Below are positions 34,876 through 45,647 of a stretch of DNA of 64,000 bases, in pieces. A model generated the notes under the pieces. It made no database searches. It was given only the letters and a program-made list of their open reading frames with translations, and was not told the origin of the DNA. The position numbers were made by a program, and so were the translations under genes. Position 1 is the stretch's first letter. Every line of letters starts with the position of its first letter. The stretch lies in the NCBI RefSeq assembly GCF_003473485.1, contig NC_053048.1:29818755-29882754 (forward strand). The letters are read 5' to 3'. The DNA comes from Medicago truncatula. Lineage: Eukaryota > Streptophyta > Magnoliopsida > Fabales > Fabaceae.

Positions 34876-35154
34876 CAAGGATGAGTTAGGCCTCCAATTT
34901 TAATATGGTATCAGAGCCTGTCGATTTCAAAAGCCACCTACCGATTCACGTATTGGGAAAAACTCATGTCCCAAGCCCAAAGAGTAATGCTGGGCGTGCG
35001 GCCAATTCACGCACCAAAGCCCAAAGAGTGTTGGGCGTGACGGGGGTGTATTGGGAAAAACCCATGTCCCACATCGGATAGATAAGACTCTTGATAAGAG
35101 TTTATATAGAGGAAGTAATCTCCACCTGATGAATCGGTTTTTAAGGACGAGTTA
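34876..35154 (+). mobile_element. TRIM-type LTR element fossil, copy 1
   Basis: Partial left LTR end, primer-binding-type TGGTATCAGAGCC (34905-34917), internal part with GCCCAAAGAGTGTTGGGCGTG, and a right LTR starting TGTATTGGGAAAAACCC at 35047. Noncoding LTR kin; left LTR mostly missing and the copy is diverged, older than the copy at 41066-41396. Confidence 0.7.
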
Positions 35155-35480
35155 TGTTGGAACAAAATGTGTTTAACATTAACCCTTAAGAGTTTTGATG
35201 ATAACAAGGTATTAAAAATTGTCAATTGGATATGCTAATATTATAGACAAAAAATTGACATCAAAGCTAAAAATCACCAAAAGACCTCACTTAGTTATGA
35301 TATTACTTAAATTCACATAAATTCTAAGTGTTCATAAAAGTTGTTTTGGTAGTAAGATCGGGAGTAAAGTTCACAAAGTTAGAGAAACTTGTGTTGAGAT
35401 TAGATTTGGATAGCTATCATATACTTTTTATGCTTCAGATATAACTCCACTTATCCCTCAACATACACCTCCACTCCTAT
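35155..35480 (+). mobile_element. LTR retrotransposon fossil, LTR start (copia-like)
   Basis: Begins TGTTGGAACAAAATGTG directly at the end of the TRIM copy, then a phrase (GAGTTTTGATGATAACAAGG) common in plant copia LTRs. Truncated; right boundary uncertain. Confidence 0.4.
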
Positions 35481-35789
35481 ACGACGCGAGATTCATTGAA
35501 CCAATTGACTTCTCAGGCTCAGTGGCAAAATAGCTTATTATTTCAACGACATACACTCGGAATTACTCATGAAATAGACCTAACCATTTTTTTCAGAGTT
35601 ATAGCACCTATACATGACTTAAACCATATCTTTTAGATAATAAGATAATTCCTTGCTCATACTACATCAAAAGTTTGGTTGTGGAATGCTCGTCGGAAAA
35701 AACATTCAGAATAGAGTTAAACCAAATATTACATTGAAAGTATAAATCATATACAACAATCAGGAGTACTACATAGAATCCTAGCTATT

Positions 35790-36240
35790 TACATGTAATC
35801 CAAACGTACACTAGTTTAGTTACCCATGGAGAGCATAACTAACAAGAGACGGTTGATTATTGATGTTGGAGAAACATCAACAAGCTTGAATCCAATTTAT
35901 AGTTACAAGTGATAACTCAAAATCTTGATTACACAACCTATTTATAACGTAAGTTCGCTAGGCGAGCACCGAATCTTTCTTTAATGGAGGGAAAAGCGAA
36001 CTATCTTCTGATAATTTCTAAAATCGCCTTAGTTCGCCTAGCAAACCAACTTTGACAAATCTTCCTGGAACTCACTATTTTGGCTCACTTTCACTTCAAT
36101 GCAGTTCGCCTAGCGAATCAGGTTTTTTTTTCAAATGCCTTTGAAATGATCTGGATTTGCTTTCAACGAGTGTACTTGCATCATATTGCTCCGTTCCAAT
36201 CTAATCATGTCCAAAATCTAAAAAAGGTGTGAGAAATAGA
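35790..36240 (-). mobile_element. LTR-like fossil
   Basis: Reverse strand shows repeated GCTAGGCGAAC motifs, a TATA-like GTTATAAATAGG and a pyrimidine-rich leader, as in plant LTRs. No partner LTR was found, so a solo LTR is possible. Family not decided. Confidence 0.35.
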
Positions 36241-36654
36241 ACGTAATAACTTTTTGGCATAATTTGTAATGTAAAATATATGTACATAGAATAAGGGATT
36301 TTTACATTAGATTACTTACAAAACAAGTCGCTATAGAAAATAACTTTATTTTGGCACTTATAAATATCATAAGCAAGTGTCTCTTCGATTCGAAATGGAT
36401 GGAGACTCCCCAAATAATTGGATTAGCCCCACAATTTGAGGATGACTCGACGACACATGACCTAATCTTAAAGGTAATGCTTATAGATGTTGAATGGAAT
36501 CGTTGAAAAGTGTTAGGTCTTCTAGAATACATGCGACATTTATTTCAGGGATGATGTTACATTGTTTAAATTTTGTCAAATAAATAAAAAAATCATGCTG
36601 TGGTGCTTTTAGTTTATAATAAATACGTTTTTACCTCTTCAATGATTTTTTTAA
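36241..36654. other. Intergenic, nothing recognised
   Basis: AT-rich sequence; the minus-strand frame at 36302-36532 has no family resemblance. Confidence 0.35.
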
Positions 36655-37030
36655 GGATCCTCAATGAATTATTATTTATACAACTAACTTTCTTCATAAT
36701 TCATTATGGTTGTGTCTCTTTTGGTTTTTTTTTTTCCTGATTTATGATGAAAGAACAAATGATAAATAAAAAATATAGAATGAAGTTCAATACAAATAAA
36801 TAATCAACTTTGATAATCATTTAAAAAATTATGTGAGATTTTACTAAAGTTAATCAATCAATTGAATGAACTAAAGGGGTAAAAACCACATATTAATCTA
36901 AGGCATTTAACATTAGTGCTAATTTTATAAATGGCTTCTTGAAACTCTAAAGGTTAAAAACTATTTAATTGAAGTGAACAAAGCATTCAGGAAATTTTTA
37001 CTTTTCTTTTTAGGGAAGGAAATTTCTACT

Positions 37031-37037
37031 TATAAAG
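37031..37037 (+). promoter_or_regulatory. TATA box of NCR gene C
   Basis: TATAAAG, 45 bp before the ATG at 37076; CTCTT occurs further upstream near 36715. Confidence 0.6.
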
Positions 37038-37075
37038 CCAAAAAAAAATTCTATTTATTACATGGAGATGAAAAT

Positions 37076-37345
37076 ATGACTCAAATTCTCAAGTTTATTT
37101 ACACTTTAATCATCTTTCTTTCTCTATTTCTTGTTGAAACCAACAGTGGTATGTCATCTTTCACACCATTTTCAATTTTTCAAATTTATCTTACATACAA
37201 TATTAATCAACTTTTAAAAATATATTATTTTTTCTTATCTGGCAATACAGCTCCGAAACCATGTGTTACTGTTAAGGATTGTCCCAAGACGGTTTTTCCT
37301 ATAGGTTATAAGTGCATTAAAAATCTTTGTATACTGGTTATATAA
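37076..37345 (+). CDS. NCR peptide C, four cysteines, cationic, two exons
   Basis: Exon 1 is 37076-37148, exon 2 is 37251-37345; donor G|GTATGTC, acceptor CAATACAG, intron 102 nt, phase 1. The product has 55 residues: a 24-residue signal peptide (MTQILKFIYTLIIFLSLF and on) and a mature part with PCVTVKDCPKTVF and C-x5-C-x10-C-x4-C. The mature part has five lysines and one aspartate, so it is the most basic of the cluster; cationic NCRs such as NCR247 are known to be antimicrobial in vitro. The intron is a multiple of three and open in frame, so an unspliced transcript would still code through. The upstream in-frame ATG at 36974 precedes the TATA box and is not the start. Confidence 0.92.
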   Translation: MTQILKFIYTLIIFLSLFLVETNSGMSSFTPFSIFQIYLTYNINQLLKIYYFFLSGNTAPKPCVTVKDCPKTVFPIGYKCIKNLCILVI

Positions 37346-37525
37346 TTATAATGTAACAATATACTTTTTTTTTGTTACTGTAACAATATACATATGATGT
37401 ATGCTATTTTGATCTTTAATATATTAATAATACATAAATGTTAAGATTAAATATTTCTTTTATCAATATTCAATTAAAACCTAGTAGATAGTGTTTTTTA
37501 AGAAACGTCATTTTGATGGTGACAA

Positions 37526-37692
37526 CTAGGGTACCCATGGAAGAATGGTGGATAATTTACCCCAACCAATACACATTAGCCACATAAACACATTTTTAAG
37601 TGGTATCCATGAACTATCTTGACCCCACCAACAAATTGCTCATTTTCATTGGTTGGTGGGTAAATTACCCACTATTCTTCAAAGGTAATCTA
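37526..37692. mobile_element. Small MITE with about 45-bp inverted ends
   Basis: CTAGGGTACCCATGGAAGAA and reversed CTAGATTACCTTTGAAGAAT start arms that match on through GGTAATTTACCC and CAACCAAT. Located 180 bp after NCR gene C. Confidence 0.65.
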
Positions 37693-38805
37693 GAAAAAAT
37701 CTATTTTGATGAGTTAAGAATCATATTTGAATTGCCAAATTTGAATTGCCATTTTCCCTCCCTTAAAGCCATAATAAATTCGACCCTCCATTCAATGCTC
37801 ATATTTTAATCTTCTCCCAATACACAATTAATGCAAGGCAACGAGGATATTGGCTCTCTCTATATAGTGGCCAAACGCACCTCTTAGTCTTTGCCATTCT
37901 CATACAAACCTTTTGTCCTTTCAATGAGCTGTAGCATCATGAACAATTCCATTTTGTTTGGATGTGATGTGTGCTGCCATAACTATATGATTTCCTTCCA
38001 CTTGAGTGCTAGATACAATTTGAATGGTATATGAAGAACATGTTTTTGTTGGCGTGCAATGCAATTTTGTGGGTTGATTATATTTGATCCTTTATGTATA
38101 ACGGTGAGAATTTCGTGGGTTGATTTTAAACATTTTGATGAGTATTGTCCACATTATCCGTGTTTGTGCGTCTGGTGTTGGAACATCACATTGAACATTT
38201 TAAAGCTAATGTGCTTGAATTTCAGCGTATAAATAAACACTTTAAGGAACAATAATAACTTTGATAGTAAACATAAGTTTAAAATGTACACATATAAAGT
38301 AGTATAAGCTAGAGTGAGGAACAATAAAATCGTAATAAGGTGCAAAACATAGAGGGGATCAGATCATAAAAGATAAAAATAATAAGTTAGGATCACAACC
38401 AAGTATAGTGTAGGTGGTCCTAAAAATAAAAGAAAAAGCTATAAAACTGTTTTTCTCTAACAAAAAAGTGGCTCTGAGTTTTACCATGTAGAAACAGACA
38501 CCAAGTGACTAAGAAAAAAAATTCTCACCTAGTTTATATGAAATAACTGTGCCATTTTAGTCGTGTGTTTAGTGTGTTTTTAAAATATAAATTCTCAAGT
38601 GTACCCTGAGAACAAAGCCTTTAAAATATAAATTTTGAATTTTTCTTGAAAAAAGTACTTATGCTAAATTGTGCTGCTAGTCTTGATTGTTTTTATTGCT
38701 TGAGCACAAGCAAAGATTCAAACATGGGGAAATTTGATAAGTAATAATTTAGTGTGTTTTTAGCATTTGAATTCAATAATATGTGTGGAGCTTTGGTGTT
38801 ATTTA
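37693..38805. other. Intergenic, no gene supported
   Basis: AT-rich. A TATA-like CTATATAGTGG near 37860 precedes only a 31-codon frame (37938). Part of 38168-38230 repeats 30237-30300. Confidence 0.35.
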
Positions 38806-38809
38806 TAGC

Positions 38810-39400
38810 TATTTTACTACAAAATATTAGTTTTAATTTTTAAGACAAATAATGAAGAAAAGGAAGAATTTTTAAGACCAGGAAACTGAGCACGACCTTG
38901 TGCATGTGCAGAGAAATTAAAGAAGATAGGTGCGCCCTTCAAGCAGAACTGTGCGCCTTCTGAACACAGGAATCTGAAAAGTTGTAAAAGAACATGACTT
39001 GGAGCATGACCCCTAAGCACGATCGTGCGTCATGTGCAGTCAGAAAATGGTTGTTACAAACTTTTCCAAATCTATATTTTAAAGATTGTAAATCTAATTT
39101 AATATCTTGTCTGTGGTTTTAGAGTTTAGACTATAAATAGGCCCCATATCAGATTTTAAAAGTATATTGGAACACTTGTATTCTTACTCTAAAGTTTAAA
39201 GCAAAGTTTTTCAATGTTCTAAGTTTCTAGTTCTTATTTTTCTGAGCTTTATATTTATCTTTACATTTCTGCTCTTTATATTCTTGCTTTTTAAATTTCA
39301 AGTTGTTTATTTTCATGCCTTTTAATTTCATTTCTTTACATTTTAACCCCTTGTCTACTGTGATCATGAGTTAGTAGCTCTTCTTGTCTCGGGATTGCGA
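38810..39400 (+). mobile_element. LTR-like fossil, probably gypsy
   Basis: Features of a plant gypsy LTR: inverted GCACGATCGTGCG-type motif, CTATAAATAGGCCCC (about 39131), a T-rich leader with TCTTTACATTT repeats and CATGAGTTAGTAGCTC. No partner LTR seen; looks like a solo LTR or truncated copy. Boundaries approximate. Confidence 0.45.
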
Positions 39401-40320
39401 GAATAATCAAATAATTTGATCCATATACAAACCCAATGCTAGACTCTATTATATATGAAATTGTTTTCTAATCTATTCTCATCGTTTTTAAATTTGATAT
39501 CTAATATTAAATGAAGAACCGAAAAGTGAAGTTTAATATTGATATTGAATCAAATTTTATATATTAAACAAAAAAAACGAGATGTCAAGTTTGATATTGG
39601 AATAAATTAGACAAATCTCTCAAAAAATCTACAAAGATAGGTTTGACTGCTTTTGGGATAATAAGGTTGTGCTCAATGGGTCTTAGTTCTACCATGAGAA
39701 TAAACTTCATTATTGTTAAGATGCGTTCATGTATTCGGAGAGGAAACATAATATATCAATTGAATGTCTTGTCCTTAGAACTATTTCATTATTGAATAGA
39801 GAAATAGATAGGAAATGTAATGGATTAAACATTAAGATGAAAATTTCAATCCCACGACTTTTTTTTATATCTAAATTTCAAACCAAACAAACTTATTCCT
39901 TTTCAACTAATCAAAATAGAGAAATAGATTGGTAATCACATAAACACCATGTGGATTGAAACACTTTTTATTATTCAATAAAATCGTACAATTTCGGAAA
40001 CCTATCCGTGTTGCATTTGGAAGAAGGTAAATTAGGGGTGTTTACCTAATTAGAATATCAAATGTGCTTTGTGATGCATGTGACATTGTTGTTAGCGATA
40101 TATCCTATGAGGAATCCAAGATATGAATACTTCCATACTATGATAATACACTTTTGAACTCATAATAAAAATTGAATGGATAGAGAAACATAAATCAAAT
40201 TTTGAAGTAATTATAAAAATACTATCAGTATGGTCTACACATAACATTATATACTTTGAGGTAACATAATTACTTTTAAACTTAATTGTTTTTAAACTTA
40301 TTTTTTCAAGTGTAACCAAA
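39401..40320. other. Intergenic, nothing recognised
   Basis: AT-rich; the frames at 39729 and 40092 show no domain or signal. Confidence 0.35.
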
Positions 40321-40325
40321 AACCC

Positions 40326-40594
40326 TTAGTTATACAACTTAAGCTTACAAAAATTATTAATGCACTTATGAATTATGGGTAAAATCTTTGGTGGACAATC
40401 AGCATCTGTAGCACAGGGAATGCGATCTGCATTGTCAAATAAGAAAAATAAATTTTTTAATGAAATGAGATATAATATAGTTTATAAGATAAATTAGTAA
40501 ATGTTGGGAAAAATTACATACCACCATTTATTAGAATAAAAAATAGAGAAAGAAATAAAATCAAAGCATAAACAAACTTCAGAATTTGAGCCAT
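40326..40594 (-). CDS. NCR peptide D, four cysteines, two exons
   Basis: Exon 1 is 40594-40522, exon 2 is 40426-40326; donor G|GTATGTA, acceptor CAATGCAG, intron 95 nt, phase 1. The product has 57 residues: a 24-residue signal peptide (MAQILKFVYALILFLSLF and on) and a mature peptide beginning DRIPCATDADCPPK. Spacing is C-x5-C-x10-C-x4-C with a short basic tail (KLKLYN); net charge about +2. Same class role as gene A. First of two genes on the minus strand; it converges with gene C, so the cluster includes an inversion or inverted duplication. Confidence 0.92.
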
Positions 40595-40637
40595 AAATTT
40601 CCTCCTTTGCATTTAGTAAATAGAATTTTTTCGATCT

Positions 40638-40644
40638 ATTTATA
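40638..40644 (-). promoter_or_regulatory. TATA box of NCR gene D
   Basis: TATAAAT on the reverse strand, 44 bp before the ATG at 40594. Confidence 0.6.
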
Positions 40645-40859
40645 AGTTCAAAAAAATTTCTTTGTAAACTTCAATCAGATAGTTGTTAGCACTTAGAAAT
40701 TACAAGAAGACATTTATAAAGTTAAAATTAATGTTAAATGTCTCGAATCAATTACCCTTTAGTGCACTCCATTGATCAATTAACCTTAGTAATGAAATAA
40801 ATTTGTTGTATAAATTTATTAGGAAATTTGTTGTATAAATAATGTATAATAAATTTATA

Positions 40860-41060
40860 AATTAAAGGGTTAAATACGCTTTTTGTCTATTTAAATATAA
40901 AAACTTTCAATTTTAGTTTCTCTAAAATTGTATTTCAATTTATGATCCCTCTAAATTTTATGGTTTCAATTTTAAAAACTTTATTTTTACAAAAGTTCAT
41001 ATTTCGTGTTCCAAATAGATTTTTTTTACAACATATAATTGGCAAGACATAAATATTATT
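40860..41060. repeat. Half fold-back MITE
   Basis: TTAAAGGGTTAAATACGCTTTTTGT and the following T-rich 'TTTCAATTTTAG' blocks resemble one arm of a fold-back MITE; the opposite arm may be at about 41570-41700 (GGACTAAAAATT). Not resolved. Confidence 0.3.
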
Positions 41061-41065
41061 AGGTT

Positions 41066-41396
41066 TATATTGGGAAAAATCCAAGTCCCACAACGGATAG
41101 ATAAGACTCTTGAGAAGAGTATATAAAGATGAGGCAATCCTCACCTTACAAGCCGGTTTTGTAAGGATGAGTTAGGCCCCAAATTTCAACATGGTATCAG
41201 AGCTTGTCGAATTCAAGGGCCGCCTAAACCTATTCACGCACCAAGCCCAAAGAGTGTTGGGCGTGAGGGGGTGTATTGGGAAAATCCAAGTCCCACAACA
41301 TATAGATAAGACTCTTGATAAGAGTATATAAAGAGGAGGCAATCATCAACTTACAAGCCGGTTTTGTAAGGATGAGTTAGACCCCAAATTTCAACA
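41066..41396 (+). mobile_element. TRIM-type LTR element, both LTRs present
   Basis: Left LTR about 41066-41188 and right LTR 41272-41396 (about 125 bp each) are nearly identical (CAAGTCCCACAAC, GACTCTTGA, AAGAGTATATAAAGA, CTTACAAGCCGGTTTTGTAA). The primer-binding-type TGGTATCAGAGC follows the left LTR at 41189, and GCGTGAGGGGG precedes the right LTR. The internal part is about 80 bp and codes for nothing, as is normal for TRIMs. High LTR similarity suggests a younger insertion than 34876-35154. Confidence 0.85.
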
Positions 41397-41399
41397 AAT

Positions 41400-42040
41400 A
41401 ATGTAACTATTTAATCTTTAAAACTTATTGATTTATTATCTATAAATTCATGTTGAAGATTAACTTATTAAATTTAAGATTAAAAGTTAAATTATTGAAT
41501 TATTGTTATTTTATCGTCTTATCAAAGATATGTCATAAGAAAAAATTTGTTGTAAACATGAAACATGAACTTTTAATTTGTAAAAAACGAGGGACTAATA
41601 TTAAAAATAGAAAATTTACAAGGACCGAAAAATCGAAGAAACTTTTTGAGGTACTAAAACAAAAAATTGGTAAATTTATATGGACTAAAAATTTTAAGTC
41701 CTTTTCAATGCTTGGGCATCGCTTAATGGTTTGTTTTAGCACACCTTGTGCTAGAGGAGTTTCTTTTGGTGTTAATATATATTCCATTTTTGATTGTTCA
41801 AAAAAAAAAAATATTTAAAACCTAAAATAAATGTACCATAAAATGATTTCTTGACAATTTTTTTTTAAAATATAATATATTTATAGGAAAATCAAGTCTC
41901 ACATATCTTAAAGATAATGTGGGCCTAAAGTTTATCTTAAAGATAATCTGGACCTAAAGTTTAAAGAGAGAGGCACTCCTCACCAAAAGGATGATTTAAG
42001 CTAAATATAAAAACTCAACATGGTGAGTACAAACCATATG
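41400..42040. other. Intergenic, no gene supported
   Basis: AT-rich; the plus frame at 41450-41818 is Lys/Asn-rich low complexity. A tandem phrase (AAGATAATGTGGGCCTAAAG) repeats near 41910 and 41940. Confidence 0.35.
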
Positions 42041-42054
42041 CTCAAATATGTGAT

Positions 42055-42141
42055 GTTTTTTTAGTGGTATCCAGGGTTCGAATCTCGGGCCTTGAATACA
42101 TAATGCATTGTCCTTATCAACTGAGCTAAGCTCACGGAACG
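42055..42141 (-). mobile_element. tRNA-derived SINE, 13-bp TSD
   Basis: Reverse strand: CCGTGAGCTTAGCTCAGTTG (A box), AGATTCGAACCCTGG (B box), short A tail. TCAAATATGTGAT is duplicated exactly at 42042-42054 and 42142-42154. Confidence 0.9.
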
Positions 42142-42939
42142 TCAAATATGTGATCTAACAAAGAACAACCATGTTAGAAATTGTAACACCATCCAATCAA
42201 AATTAAAATAAAATTGAAACGCCATTAAATTACGCATCTAGGAATATAATAATATAACATTGTTCCCTGTATAGAAAATTTAGAGCAAACTCTAGAATCA
42301 AGTGGAAAAGTCTCATCGCAATATATAAAATAATATTAACAGTACAATACTAGGATTGAGTTACATGTAAACGAACTCATCAGTTCTGCAAAATAGGAAA
42401 TGCATAACTACCCAATAGTAGCTAAGAATTTTAAGATATTTTCTAGGACTAATCATATTTTCTTCTATCACATTGAATAATGATATAAACTTCTATCATG
42501 AAAAACAAATGATCATGGTGGGATGCAATTATATCTCAATGGTCTCCCAAAAGAGGAAATAAAAAACAAACATCTTTTGTGACCGCGGAGTTAACAATTC
42601 ATTCCTATTAGAAAATTAAATGTGAGAATTCTAATGATCTAAACCTAAAACAGAAAGCATTGGCATAACGACTGGGACACATTTCTTTGACACCAGGACT
42701 TGTCATTGAACATTAACTACATTGGTTTGATTGATAATTGATTAACTCTGTGGGTGGATATCATTTGGGATTTTTTTTTTTGGTAGTGTTACAATGTAAC
42801 GAGACAAAAGAAAAAGAAAAAAGAGAGTAAGCGCCGAAATTAAGTTCCAAGCTTATCTTTCATATCATCTGAGATTTACCATTGCCTATTATCATCTAAC
42901 ATTTACCACGGAAATCAAGTAAATTATCATATCCTAATT
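42142..42939. other. Intergenic, nothing recognised
   Basis: No gene or repeat ends seen. Confidence 0.35.
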
Positions 42940-44040
42940 CCACAAAAAAGGCTTACCCTTTTTTTCTTCCACCAATAGTTTGAATCTTAAGTCAACTGTC
43001 ATGACCATATCCACTAAAACCCTAGCAAATCGGTGTTCCTACCCCACTTGCAATGCCAAATGTACTTGCGAAAAGTATGATTGTTCCCACACCCCCACCG
43101 GTGTTGTTCAAGTGGGCGGTGATATTTTTTGTGCTATGTCAAAAATTACGCTTTTCCTTGAAGCCAACCTTTCCTTTTATACTAATAGGAACAACCTTGC
43201 TTAAACCGCCCGACAATTATTATTCGCCCATGTGCGAGGCACACGGTTTCCCTAAGTCATCAAAGGATCTCCCTCATTTATGACGACGAGGGTATAGAAC
43301 TATATATCATATGATGGTCCAGCAAACAATATTTTTGGCCTCCAATACTCTTGAAGGAGGCAATAAATCTTCACCCAAACTTGAGCTGAATTATTGTTTT
43401 TCAAGCTAGGGTTAAAATGAACCGAGGCAAAAAGTTTCACCATACATGGGTTCAAACTCCATGGACCAATAGATCTAACCTTCTAAGCATCTTCAAGAGT
43501 TGAAAAAGAGAACTCGTATAACCCATTCTCTAAAGAAGTGACACCCCTCTTCCGAGATCTTTCTAGTGTACCTTTAGCTTTTCACGCAAGGTATCAACCT
43601 TCAAAGGAGGTGACCCTTTTGGCTAAACAACTCTTCCATGCAAGTTGTGTTTGCATGTTTCTACTCCAACTAATTAGTATTCATCTTATGGGATAGTTAT
43701 TGAGAAACGTTCGCCTTTAACCACCGATTGTCGAAGCTAACTCAGGAACATCACAAACTGAATTACACGCTTGTGCGAACGTACGTTGAGGTTTTGGTGT
43801 AGGCTTTTTTGGTACAATTGTTGTAGGTTTTGGGATAGATGTGGATGAGTCTAGGCATAACAAAGGAATTGATCGTTGAGAAGCCTTCCATGGTAAAGAT
43901 GACGGTGGGTTAGGTTTATAAAGACTATAAGATCAACAAGGTTGTTCACGGGAGTCGCATAATCAAATGATTTATATAACTCTAATAATTCAATCTGGTT
44001 TACCAAGGGCAAAAACACTTGATGTTTGTTTACACAAGAA
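42940..44040 (-). mobile_element. LINE ORF1-like (DUF4283) fragment, broken
   Basis: Reverse-strand segments match plant LINE-associated DUF4283 proteins: GLYEFSFSTLEDARKV, SIGPWSLNPCMVKLF, AQVWVKIYCLLQEYWRPK and ILFAGPS (about 43530-43310), then, in another frame, RFARVLVDMVMT and LRFKLLVEEKKG (about 43050-42960). At least two frame changes and internal stops separate the parts. The zinc knuckle and ORF2 were not found. The cysteine-rich plus-strand frame at 42980-43204 is antisense to this. Confidence 0.75.
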
Positions 44041-44078
44041 TACGACCAGAAGCAAAAAGTACCATGGAATTTTTTTTA

Positions 44079-44443
44079 GGCTAAAATATGGTTTTGGTCC
44101 CTGCAAATATGCCTCGTTTTGGTTTTAGTCCCTGCAAAAAAAATTTGTTGTTTTTGGTCCCTGCAAATATGTCTCATTTTGGTTTTGGTCCCTGGCTCCA
44201 CTTTTGTGATAATTTGCACACGTGTCACATGATGACTTAACCATTTATTAGAGAAATAGTCCCTGCAAAATCTTTTGATTTTGAAAAAGGTCCCTGCAAA
44301 ATATTTTGTTTTTGGAAATAGTCCCTGCAGGGACTATTTCCAAAAAAAAAATATTTTGCAGGGACCAAAAACAACAAAAAAAATTTGCAGGGACTAAAAC
44401 CAAAACGAGACATATTTGCAGGGACCAAAACCATATTTTAGCC
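44079..44443. mobile_element. Mutator-like fold-back MITE, perfect 9-bp TSD
   Basis: GGCTAAAATATGGTTTTGGT with its exact reversed copy at the right end; arms with repeated GGTCCCTGCAAA run through most of the element. TTTTTTTTA is duplicated at 44070-44078 and 44444-44452. A common legume repeat type. Confidence 0.85.
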
Positions 44444-44452
44444 TTTTTTTTA

Positions 44453-44570
44453 TCTACTCGCTCAAACATTCATGAGAGATAAAGTTGTGTTTCCCTAGCA
44501 TACCAATTCATTTTAAATGGAAAATTAAATGGATATGGGTGAAACACCCATATATAATAACAAGATATTA

Positions 44571-44606
<36 letters not shown>

Positions 44607-45342
44607 TTGATAAAGTTGGTTATTACTACACTTTATATAAAATTCAAGAGCATTACTCTCCCCATTCAAAATGATTGATTATAAGTTTAACGTCGTTGTC
44701 TTGTCAAATGTAGAGTAGAGATCATCATCATTTCTTAAAAAGATTATCAATACGTCTATTTTGTGTATAAATGTCCAATTAATATCCCCCGTTTTGAATA
44801 TTTATATATGTATATGCTTTATACACTCTAAAAATGTATTAAAATGTCTATCCATTTCTTTTATTGTATGTTTAGAATCCTAACTCTCAATATGTATGGC
44901 AGTTCTTGAAGAACGTTATCTACCAGTTCTCAAATAGTGACAAATGAAATTTCTTGTCTTTTTTTTTTTTTTTGAGCAGAAGAAAATTCTTGTCTTAAAT
45001 TTTATGCATTATAAACATATTAACGATCTTTTGAAGAAATAATTAGAGTGTAGATGCATCACAATGAAAATTGACTTCCCGACAAAAGTTGATTCTCCAA
45101 ATTTGTCTCTTATCAATTGTAGCACCATAATAATTTATTCATAAATATAATACAAAAAATATAAAAATACAACAAAGAGTTTGGGCAACTGCCTCGTTAA
45201 AAACCTTATCGGCTAAACCAAGTGGGAAAAAAGAGTGCAGTTTTATAACATAACAAGCAAACAACAATTAGAAAACCATAATTAACTAATTTATATATTG
45301 CAAATTTAAATAACATATATCATATGTATATTGTTACATTAT
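44453..45342. other. Intergenic, no gene supported
   Basis: AT-rich, with a (TA)n run at 44575-44602 and a phrase near 45190 (ACTGCCTCGTTAAAAACCTT) that recalls a widespread plant repeat motif. Confidence 0.35.
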
Positions 45343-45593
45343 CTAACGAATGAGGACACAAACCTTATACATACACTTATAATATTCAGGTGGAACTGCC
45401 ACAGGACAATCTGCGGTAGTCTCGCAGGGAATTGCTACATTGTAAAATAAAAAAGGAAATATTACAAAAAGGTGATACAATAAATTTGAGAATTAAAAAA
45501 TGCTATGAAAAATAACATACAGCCATTGATTACAACAAGAAATTGAGAAAGCAATACGATGAAAGAAAAAACAAACACCAGTATTCGAGCCAT
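45343..45593 (-). CDS. NCR peptide E, four cysteines, two exons
   Basis: Exon 1 is 45593-45521, exon 2 is 45434-45343; donor T|GTATGTT, acceptor CAATGTAG, intron 86 nt, phase 1. The product has 54 residues: a 24-residue signal peptide (MARILVFVFSFIVLLSQF and on) and a mature part with SIPCETTADCPVAVPP, spacing C-x5-C-x10-C-x4-C, net charge about zero. Same class role as gene A. Exon 1 ends on T instead of the G used by genes A-D, changing the junction residue to serine. Last gene of the cluster. Confidence 0.92.
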
Positions 45594-45640
45594 TATTTTT
45601 CTCCCTAGCATGTAATAAATAGAATATTTTTACCACGTAT

Positions 45641-45647
45641 TTTTATA
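45641..45647 (-). promoter_or_regulatory. TATA box of NCR gene E
   Basis: TATAAAA on the reverse strand, 48 bp before the ATG at 45593. Confidence 0.6.

Noticed and set aside
36974-37075. Upstream in-frame ATG of NCR gene C
   Set aside because: Lies before the TATA box at 37031 and is not shared by the other NCR genes.
37938-38033. 31-codon frame after a TATA-like site, with a CDVCC motif
   Set aside because: Too short, no signal peptide, no paralog.
42980-43204. Cys-containing frame as a possible NCR
   Set aside because: No signal peptide or NCR spacing, and antisense to a DUF4283 LINE fragment.
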